A DNA stretch of 27,821 nucleotides from a virus, in IMG/VR virus record IMGVR_UViG_3300032177_001216, positions 1 to 27,821 of that record; one strand, written 5' to 3'. Position 1 is the first letter of the stretch. Every line of letters begins with the position of its first letter. The position numbers were made by a program, and so were the translations under genes. Positions 23,378 to 27,821 of this stretch are shown here, one piece after another. Under the pieces are notes generated by a model, which was not told where the DNA came from, made no database searches, and was given only the letters and a program-made list of their open reading frames with translations.

Positions 23378-24130
23378 TTATTTCTCGACTCTCCGATCCT
23401 TGCCTCGCATTTCCCTTATGTCGGCCATTCCGGATATTCGACTGCTGATCCGCGAGTCATACTGCGCGTCGATCTGCTCTAAACTAAAATTAGACGTTAT
23501 GATCGTCTGTCTCTGCCATTGCTCGCGCTCGTTAATAATAAAATAGATCGCCTGCTTAACATATTCTGTCGGCTTCTCCGTTCCGAGATCGTCCAGGATT
23601 AGGTGAGGCACTTCCGCGATAGCCTTTAAGATCTTGTAAGCGCTCTCGTCGTCACTGTGCCAGGCGTCCTGTATCCGCATAACCAGGCCGGCGCAACCGA
23701 CAAACTTCCAAGCGCCTTCCGGTTGTTTAATATCAAGTCCTTCCTGGACGGCCCAACGAGTAAACCATTCACGCATAACCAGGACCGCGTGAACGCTCTT
23801 ACCAACACCGGACGGCCCTACCATACAAAGGCCTTTCTGTGAATGAAGGTGTCCATACTCCAAGATCCAGTCCATTCCGGATAAAGGTTTTTGATATTTT
23901 AATAGGAGCGGTGGCGCGCCGGCAGATTTTATCATTCCTTCTACCAGGCCCAGGCGTCTTTCCTTCGCGTCTTTCAACGCGGATTTAAGGCAGGCCGGAC
24001 ACAACCAGTCCGGAGTTTCGGGCGCAGGTGGTGCTTGTTCTTTTGTGCAGTTACGACACGTCCACGACTTTTGTAACCGCTCGGAGTTTCTTTCCTCGAT
24101 CGCTTTCAATGTTTTGTCCAGGCCTTCCAT
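23378..24130 (-). CDS. DnaC-like helicase loader ATPase
   Basis: 250 residues. N-terminal zinc site CRNC...CPAC (Cys25, 28, 44, 47), then an AAA+ core: Walker A GPSGVGKS (105-112), Walker B LILDDLG (177-183), sensor TIITSNF and an arginine-finger region DSRISSRI. It would load a replicative helicase at the phage origin; no helicase gene is in this window, so it may use the host DnaB/DnaC-type helicase. It overlaps the replisome organizer by 80 bases and has AGGAAGG before the ATG. Confidence 0.92.
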   Translation of the reverse strand: MEGLDKTLKAIEERNSERLQKSWTCRNCTKEQAPPAPETPDWLCPACLKSALKDAKERRLGLVEGMIKSAGAPPLLLKYQKPLSGMDWILEYGHLHSQKGLCMVGPSGVGKSVHAVLVMREWFTRWAVQEGLDIKQPEGAWKFVGCAGLVMRIQDAWHSDDESAYKILKAIAEVPHLILDDLGTEKPTEYVKQAIYFIINEREQWQRQTIITSNFSLEQIDAQYDSRISSRISGMADIREMRGKDRRVEK

Positions 24131-24758
24131 TTTTTCCTTCCTTTTCGGTCTTCCACTTTTCGGAATTATTCAACCAGTTACGAAACGCTTTCTTATGATT
24201 TTTTCTGTAATTATCTTTTTCCCATTTAATAAATCTCTCATACTCTTGATCAATATTTATATTTTTATAATCGGTTGATAATGATAAATACCATTCCGAC
24301 TTTTGATCAATAACAACCTTTAACGGTTCTTTAACCGTTAATTCACCGTTCTTTAACGTCGTAGTCGGGTTATGAACACTCCCCATTCCCTTCCCCATTC
24401 CCATTCCCATTCCCTTCTCCATAGGGCCAGGGATCACGCTTTCTTTTTCCGTGTGGTGAGGCTTTTGGTGCTTCTCCCAGTTTACGATCTGAATAAATGA
24501 CTCGCCTTCTACCTGGTAGCGTATTATATAAGGCTTTCCCGATCCCTTCGGGTGCGCTAATTGTTTCAAACAATTATCAATATCAACGTCTTCATATGGA
24601 AAAATCTCTACCTTCAAACGTTTTGGCCGATCCTCTAATCGGCCGGCGCGATCTGCGTTTACCCATAGGCCTGCATAAAACAAACGGACTTCCATAGGTA
24701 AGGTCGCCAGGTCCTCGTCCTTAAAAAAATCGGGTTTCAAATATCTTATTCTTGCCAT
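24051..24758 (-). CDS. Replisome organizer / replication initiation protein
   Basis: 235 residues from the ATG at 24758, chosen for GGGAG 8 bases upstream. The N-terminal ~100 residues (MARIRYLKPDFFKDEDLATL, GLWVNADRAGRLEDRPKRLK) match winged-helix initiators of Firmicutes phages. A low-complexity GMGMGMGKGMG linker follows, then a variable basic C-terminal region (WEKDNYRKNHKKAFRNWLNN, resembling the DnaD-like end). It is followed by the DnaC-like gene, the standard pairing. The middle of the gene carries repeats that could be the origin. Confidence 0.88.
   Translation of the reverse strand: MARIRYLKPDFFKDEDLATLPMEVRLFYAGLWVNADRAGRLEDRPKRLKVEIFPYEDVDIDNCLKQLAHPKGSGKPYIIRYQVEGESFIQIVNWEKHQKPHHTEKESVIPGPMEKGMGMGMGKGMGSVHNPTTTLKNGELTVKEPLKVVIDQKSEWYLSLSTDYKNINIDQEYERFIKWEKDNYRKNHKKAFRNWLNNSEKWKTEKEGKNGRPGQNIESDRGKKLRAVTKVVDVS
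24318..24414. repeat. Candidate replication origin: iteron-like repeats and a G-run
   Basis: Inside the initiator gene. Plus-strand 24318-24360 has repeated TTTAAC(G/C)GTT units, including a perfect 7-base inverted repeat AACGGTT-CTTT-AACCGTT (24322-24339) and a related ACCGTTCTTTAACG. 24381-24414 has six runs of three or four C on the plus strand, i.e. GGG runs on the coding strand separated by 2-3 bases, fitting the G-quadruplex pattern. Many small phages place the origin within the initiator gene, so function is plausible, not shown. Confidence 0.5.
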
Positions 24759-24798
24759 TCGCGACTCCCTCAATGTTTCATTTATAGATCTCCGTTTG

Positions 24799-25107
24799 TT
24801 AAAATTCGTTGTCTTCTCCTGGCTCTTTCTGCGATACTGCGGACGATCCGGTGACTTTTTTATATTCTGCTATGACTGCGGTCGCGATCGCGTTTTTTAT
24901 ATCCTCGTCTTTGATCCGGACGTTGTCATACCACTTATCGTCGTTACCTTTTCTTTGAGGCATTGCAACCCATAATCCTTTTTCGCTCTCCATTAACTTG
25001 CAGGAAAATATCTCGATCTTTCCGGCAATATCAACTGAACAAAATGCTTTCAGTTTCCCTTCCTTGTCCGATACCTTCATTTGATTAACTATGATCTTAA
25101 CTGCCAT
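24799..25107 (-). CDS. SpoVG-family protein
   Basis: 102 residues; strong AAAGGAG before the ATG at 25107. The layout MKVSDKEGKLKAFCSVDIAG, then GLWVAMPQRKGNDDKWYD and a C-terminal helix (IKNAIATAVIAEYKKV) matches SpoVG, a small nucleic-acid-binding regulator known from Firmicutes and spirochaetes. Bound to RNA or DNA, it could regulate phage replication or compete with the host protein. It is the first full gene after the attenuator-like leader at 25139-25209, and the first gene of the replication block. Confidence 0.88.
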   Translation of the reverse strand: MAVKIIVNQMKVSDKEGKLKAFCSVDIAGKIEIFSCKLMESEKGLWVAMPQRKGNDDKWYDNVRIKDEDIKNAIATAVIAEYKKVTGSSAVSQKEPGEDNEF

Positions 25108-25138
25108 TTGCTTTGCTCCTTTCGTTTACCAGGTTTAT

Positions 25139-25191
25139 AAAACAAAAAAGCGGTCGAGCAGAGTGATAAAAATAAAACTCTACTTAACCGC
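25139..25191 (-). terminator. Intrinsic terminator in the leader before the SpoVG-like gene
   Basis: On the minus strand GCGGTTAAGTAGAGT (25177-25191) pairs with ACTCTGCTCGACCGC (25150-25164): 15 pairs with one mismatch and two G-U pairs, a 12-base loop, then TTTTTTGTTTT. It lies only about 75-125 bases after the promoter start point and before the SpoVG-like gene, so it should reduce or condition read-through. Confidence 0.8.
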
Positions 25192-25209
25192 TAACAATTT
25201 ATTCCCCAT
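25180..25209 (-). CDS. Leader peptide MGNKLLAVK overlapping the terminator stem
   Basis: ATG at 25209, nine codons, TAG at 25180-25182. AAGGGA lies about 11 bases before the ATG. The last codons and stop are within the upstream arm of the terminator, so a ribosome at the stop codon would cover that arm. This is the geometry of a translation-coupled attenuator, although such a short frame can also occur by chance. Confidence 0.45.
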   Translation of the reverse strand: MGNKLLAVK

Positions 25210-25270
25210 AAAAATAGTTTCCCTTGCGAACTCCAATTAAAAAATTATGATCTAAAAATGTATATGAAAA

Positions 25271-25299
25271 ATTATAGCCTTATTATTTATTTTTGTCAA
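25271..25299 (-). promoter_or_regulatory. Perfect-consensus promoter for the replication block
   Basis: Minus-strand TTGACA (25294-25299), 17-base spacer, TATAAT (25271-25276). Expected start near 25264. It lies between the small gene ending at 25308 and the leader/terminator of the SpoVG-like gene. Gap 25108-25307 holds this promoter, the leader peptide and the terminator. No operator-like palindrome is obvious here. Confidence 0.88.
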
Positions 25300-25307
25300 C
25301 AAAATAA

Positions 25308-25490
25308 TTACCGGCCAAGAATATCTTTTGCTATCGCAATAATATCTTCCTGCCTCACAATACCATTTACTGCCCTGGCGTTCGCGCGCGAAATAATCTC
25401 GTCGCTTTTTTCGTTGATAATGGCGATCTCCATTTCTGTCGGATTAACGGCCTCAAAAAACCATTGCTGATCTACTAATTTTTCGCTCAT
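25308..25490 (-). CDS. 60-residue protein, unknown function
   Basis: AAGGAG well placed before the ATG at 25490. The product MSEKLVDQQWFFEAVNPTEM then a helical acidic-to-basic segment; no known motif. Ends 9 bases before the -35 of the replication promoter. Confidence 0.65.
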   Translation of the reverse strand: MSEKLVDQQWFFEAVNPTEMEIAIINEKSDEIISRANARAVNGIVRQEDIIAIAKDILGR

Positions 25491-25501
25491 ATTTTTTCTC
25501 C

Positions 25502-25693
25502 TTATGGATTTTTTTCTTCTAAATTTCGGATCTCTCTTTTAAGATCGTCTATTTCACTGTTAAGATCTTTATTTTTGCTTTCCAGGGACTCGATCGTATT
25601 ATCTGCGTCCTTCAACTGATCCTTCAATTCGCAGGCCGGACAAGTCCTTCCTTCGTGACAAATTTCGTCGTGGCCGTCACTGCATAAATACAT
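25502..25693 (-). CDS. Small zinc-knuckle protein with coiled coil
   Basis: 63 residues: CSDGHDEICHEGRTCPAC (4-21), then a helix with heptad-like Leu/Ile and charged residues (SKNKDLNSEIDDLKREIRNL), probably a dimerising coiled coil. The Cys/His pattern matches the protein at 10425-10616. AAAGGAG precedes the ATG. It overlaps the 3D-domain gene by 17 bases. Confidence 0.75.
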   Translation of the reverse strand: MYLCSDGHDEICHEGRTCPACELKDQLKDADNTIESLESKNKDLNSEIDDLKREIRNLEEKNP

Positions 25694-26042
25694 ATTGCAC
25701 TCCTTTCAGTCCTAAAACTTTCACTCTCGACTTCCTCGTCCCAAATTCCAGGGCCTGCCGGTGCGTCGGAAACCATATATCAATATGCCGGCGATCAACT
25801 GGCCCTCTGTCCATTATCTTGAATATACCGACGCCCTCTATTTCTATTACGGTCCGAAACGGAAGATCTCTCGTCGCGCAATATCCCTGGATCGCGTTCG
25901 CGCCACTCGCCGTAATACCGTCGGATTTTTTGCAACATTTTTCGCAACTGCAATAAGCGGTTATGCGATACTCCGGCCTGCAATGATCCAGGGCCAGGAT
26001 AAGTAAAAGGACCGCTCCGGCTATCAGTGCGGTCCTTAACAT
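25677..26042 (-). CDS. Membrane-anchored 3D-domain protein (possible peptidoglycan lytic enzyme)
   Basis: 121 residues. An N-terminal hydrophobic segment (residues 2-19, ALIAGAVLLLILALDHC) is a signal anchor or, with the Cys at 21, possibly a lipoprotein signal. The remainder is a 3D domain, as in MltA-type lytic transglycosylases and Rpf/YuiC-like proteins: ITAYCSCEKCC, then three conserved aspartates in RDLPF (Asp59), MDRG (Asp78) and HIDIWF (Asp88). It likely cleaves or binds cell-wall glycan. Additional CSCEKCC cysteines could bind metal. Its early-region position, away from a holin/lysin cassette, is unusual. ATG overlaps the upstream gene end by 7 bases. Confidence 0.85.
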   Translation of the reverse strand: MLRTALIAGAVLLLILALDHCRPEYRITAYCSCEKCCKKSDGITASGANAIQGYCATRDLPFRTVIEIEGVGIFKIMDRGPVDRRHIDIWFPTHRQALEFGTRKSRVKVLGLKGVQYVFMQ

Positions 26043-26245
26043 TTCGCTTCTTGAAATTCGATCTTAAACTTTTCAAGGCTCTCTACCATTTTTTCCCAGG
26101 CCTGTTCGCCAACGACCAGGCTAACATTGCCATTGATCCGATCGTAGACGGACACGTTCACGTCTCCGTTGACAGCACGTCCCAACTGAAACGTCTTGTC
26201 CTCGGCAACGGCAACCGCAACTGTCTTTGCTACGATCTCGCTCAT
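26036..26245 (-). CDS. Small beta-rich protein, unknown function
   Basis: 69 residues; AAGGAG 10 bases before the ATG. Alternating hydrophobic residues (GDVNVSVYDRINGNVSLVVG) suggest a beta-sheet, followed by a C-terminal amphipathic helix. Overlaps the 3D-domain gene start. No motif recognised. Confidence 0.68.
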   Translation of the reverse strand: MSEIVAKTVAVAVAEDKTFQLGRAVNGDVNVSVYDRINGNVSLVVGEQAWEKMVESLEKFKIEFQEAKC

Positions 26246-26259
26246 TATTATACCACTCC

Positions 26260-26658
26260 TTAAACATTGCTACCTGCTTTTAACTTATCAATAGTAAAAA
26301 TTATATCTGAAAAAGGTATATCATAATCACGACCGCGATTTAATTTCGCTAAAACCTTAAACTTAAAATCTTGATACAGTCCGCGAGCGCCAACGCAGGA
26401 GCAGATCGAGTATGCTAACTCGGCCGGACCGCTTCCACCGTATCCGATATTAAATCCGTCCGGACTGTGCTTATTGTAAAATGGCAATGGCCTTGTCTCG
26501 ATCCATTCCCTATAAATAATATTCTTATTCTTATCCAGTAAAACTTTTTCTTTCGTTGCGATCAGTGCTGTTACAGGTCCAGTCTGAATTACTTTACCTT
26601 TACTGTCTCGCGGAACGCGGATCAATAAAACTTTACACTCTCTTACTTCGCCGTCCAT
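26260..26658 (-). CDS. DUF6166-like phage protein
   Basis: 132 residues. The core SPDGFNIGYGGSGPAELAYS (~66-85) matches the GYxGSGPAxLA signature of DUF6166-type proteins, a family of unknown function common in phages and mobile elements. GGTGAT precedes the ATG. Starts 5 bases after the preceding stop... the upstream gene ends at 26663. Function unknown. Confidence 0.8.
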   Translation of the reverse strand: MDGEVRECKVLLIRVPRDSKGKVIQTGPVTALIATKEKVLLDKNKNIIYREWIETRPLPFYNKHSPDGFNIGYGGSGPAELAYSICSCVGARGLYQDFKFKVLAKLNRGRDYDIPFSDIIFTIDKLKAGSNV

Positions 26659-26662
26659 AGGA

Positions 26663-26875
26663 TCACCATTTAATTCCGGCGCGCCGGTTTAAGATCTCAT
26701 ACATTTTTTTTATCGGCTTGTCTAAACCATAATGCTCCAACAATTCTTTCCGCATTGATCGCGCTATATCGTCCAGGTTCGCTAACAACTGGATCACGTC
26801 CGGCATTTCGCAGTCCGGCTTATGGATCACCGTGTCGATCGCGCTTGCCTTGCACTTTTGACAGGTCTTTATCAT
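26663..26875 (-). CDS. Small zinc-knuckle protein
   Basis: 70 residues, starting MIKTCQKCKASAIDTV at 26875, chosen because GAGGAAGG precedes it; the longer in-frame extension to 27139 runs antiparallel through the real upstream gene in a different frame and is rich in unlikely codons. CQKC...H..DC could bind zinc; the C-terminal half is helical (ARSMRKELLEHYGLD). Unknown function. Confidence 0.72.
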   Translation of the reverse strand: MIKTCQKCKASAIDTVIHKPDCEMPDVIQLLANLDDIARSMRKELLEHYGLDKPIKKMYEILNRRAGIKW

Positions 26876-26888
26876 TTTGCCTTCCTCT

Positions 26889-27224
26889 CTAACGATCCTC
26901 GTCGCGCTCCGGTGGATCATTGTCCGGTTCTTGTTCTTCCGGCTCGTTGTCTTCCAGGTATTGATCCACTTCTTTGATAATAAATTCTTGAAACTCTTTT
27001 GGATACTTTTCCAGGGCCACGCCCAGGACCTCAATATCTTCTGCGTGATCGTCGTCAATGTCAACTCGATACACTCCGCGCCGGCCGTCTGCGTCCGCGC
27101 CATAATTACTGTCGTGACTGAATGTCGTATGCCGTTCAAACGTTACTTCTAAACTTGTTTCAAGATCTGTTTCAACCGTCTCGCTCTGCTTATGATCTCC
27201 GTCAACTGCTCGCCTTCTTCCCAT
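26889..27224 (-). CDS. Acidic phage protein, unknown function
   Basis: 111 residues; GAAGGAGAG before the ATG. Mixed central region (RGVYRVDIDDDHAEDIEV) then a very acidic C-terminal tail (DNEPEEQEPDNDPPERDEDR), possibly a nucleic-acid mimic or a disordered tail. First gene after the tandem promoters at 27281-27352. Confidence 0.72.
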   Translation of the reverse strand: MGRRRAVDGDHKQSETVETDLETSLEVTFERHTTFSHDSNYGADADGRRGVYRVDIDDDHAEDIEVLGVALEKYPKEFQEFIIKEVDQYLEDNEPEEQEPDNDPPERDEDR

Positions 27225-27268
27225 AATTACGCTCTCCTTCCGCTCTGTTTTGCACGTATACCCAGGAT

Positions 27269-27309
27269 ATACTCACGGTAAGTATACCACAATAGATCGG
27301 AAACGTCAA
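27269..27309 (-). promoter_or_regulatory. Promoter B with operator-like palindrome
   Basis: TTGACG (27304-27309), 17-base spacer, TATACT (27281-27286). The palindrome ATACTTACCGTGAGTAT (27269-27285) covers the -10 and start site and closely resembles that of the promoter at 15764. Second of two tandem promoters in the 144-base gap 27225-27368. Confidence 0.75.
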
Positions 27310-27323
27310 GGTATATTAAAGAT

Positions 27324-27352
27324 ATTGTAATGGAAATATTATATCTTGTCAA
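27324..27352 (-). promoter_or_regulatory. Promoter A, first of two tandem early promoters
   Basis: TTGACA (27347-27352), 17-base spacer, TACAAT (27324-27329), 38 bases upstream of promoter B. Two such near-consensus elements in succession argue against chance. Confidence 0.78.
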
Positions 27353-27368
27353 CAGAATTTCGGCAGAA

Positions 27369-27572
27369 TTATTTTTTTGACGTCTTCCTGGCCTCTAAAT
27401 CTTTTTTCTTGATCCAGGAAAACACTGCGAACGTTTCCTCGCGCGTCATTGATCCGTCGGAATAGATCGACTTCTTTTCCGGATAACCAACTATGCGCAG
27501 GATCTCGGAGATCATTTTTGATTTCGACAACATAAAACCACCGCCTTTGCAATACGGACAAATTCTTTCCAT
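27369..27572 (-). CDS. Small zinc-knuckle phage protein
   Basis: 67 residues. MERICPYCKGGGF at the N-terminus is a CxxC zinc knuckle of the kind found in DnaJ-like or RecF-like small proteins; the rest is helical and basic. AAGGAG lies 12 bases before the ATG. It overlaps the upstream gene by 61 bases. A shorter frame in the other phase (27349-27561) is a shadow. Role unknown. Confidence 0.7.
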   Translation of the reverse strand: MERICPYCKGGGFMLSKSKMISEILRIVGYPEKKSIYSDGSMTREETFAVFSWIKKKDLEARKTSKK

Positions 27573-27821
27573 AAACTCACCGCTCCTTTCTTGAATGGCC
27601 TTTGCTTCGCGCCAACCTCGCGCGCTTTGTCTTCGCCTTCAACGCACCGTGTCTTATATCCGAACGGCCACCGGAATTTCGGATCGTCAATAACCCATAA
27701 ATGATATTGATTTGCTGTGTCCATTACTCGGCTTTCGGCCGGATATAATTCGATCCCTTCGCACTCGCGCCCAACCAATTCGTTTTTGATCTCTTGAAAC
27801 TCGCGCCAGTCGTGGATCGTC
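27512..27821 (-). CDS. Conserved phage protein (DUF7694-like), 5' end beyond window
   Basis: The frame is open to the right edge, so the apparent GTG start at 27778 is internal; reading upstream gives TIHDWREFQEIKNELVGREC. With ELYPAESRVMDTANQYHLWV and GAKQRPFKKG it belongs to a small conserved phage family related to the one at 21131-21511. The last ~25 residues (KEFVRIAKAVVLCCRNQK) extend past where family members usually end and overlap the next gene by 61 bases; a frameshift or natural run-on is possible. Confidence 0.75.
   Translation of the reverse strand, partial: TIHDWREFQEIKNELVGRECEGIELYPAESRVMDTANQYHLWVIDDPKFRWPFGYKTRCVEGEDKAREVGAKQRPFKKGAVSLWKEFVRIAKAVVLCCRNQK

Noticed and set aside
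196-26263. Numerous plus-strand frames across the window
   Set aside because: They are antisense to well-supported minus-strand genes, lack ribosome sites and give products rich in Leu, Ser, Phe and Arg typical of antisense frames.
26876-27139. N-terminal extension of the zinc-knuckle gene at 26663-26875
   Set aside because: It lies out of frame inside the acidic gene at 26889-27224, has no ribosome site, and a good site exists at 26875.
27349-27561. 70-codon minus frame overlapping 27369-27572
   Set aside because: Competing frame 27369-27572 carries a CPYC zinc knuckle; this one has a shadow-like composition.
1-27821. tRNA genes and integration sites
   Set aside because: No cloverleaf or CCA-ended structure, integrase or att-like duplication was recognised by eye.

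Overview
This window is a piece of a tailed-phage (Caudoviricetes) genome or a prophage-like contig. Every convincing gene is on the minus strand, so transcription runs from the right end to the left. Genes are packed with ATGA, GTGA or TAATG overlaps and mostly have strong AGGAG-type ribosome sites. Promoters fit the -35/-10 sigma-70/A consensus with exact 17-base spacers. The ribosome sites, a SpoVG-family gene and a PBSX-type portal suggest a Firmicutes-like host, but the sequence does not prove this. No integrase, major capsid or tail gene lies in the window; the major capsid gene is probably just beyond the left edge.

Layout in order of transcription. (1) 27821-25308: small early genes, many with zinc ribbons, plus a DUF6166-type protein and a membrane-anchored 3D-domain protein, served by tandem promoters at 27281-27352. 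(2) 25307-23378: replication block. A perfect-consensus promoter is followed by a leader peptide overlapping an intrinsic terminator, then a SpoVG-like protein, a replisome organizer carrying a candidate origin (iteron-like repeats and a G-quadruplex-type run), and a DnaC-like helicase loader. (3) 23346-20144: a run of small conserved phage proteins, including two genes under 60 codons (23176-23346 and 20694-20870). (4) 20169-15800: recombination block with a Rad52-like annealing protein, HNH nuclease, Cas4/RecB-like Fe-S nuclease, XRE-type regulator and RuvC-like resolvase. (5) 15799-12034: a new promoter followed by a dTDP-sugar operon (RmlB, RmlA and RmlC-like) with a Fic-domain enzyme inside it. 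(6) 12034-9239: small genes, a ParB-like protein and a cold-shock protein. (7) 9222-1: packaging and head genes: putative small terminase, large terminase, portal-MuF fusion, then three modular proteins joined by a repeated glycine-rich motif, GGxGSGNFGHxGRPGERGGS.

The main points of interest are: apparent complete absence of the palindromes AGCT, CATG, GTAC and CTAG from 27.8 kb; the GGxGSGN motif, present seven times in three adjacent head-region genes with a domain duplicated across a gene boundary; a Fic enzyme with its own inhibitory motif translationally coupled into a nucleotide-sugar pathway; and a leader-peptide/terminator arrangement ahead of the replication genes.
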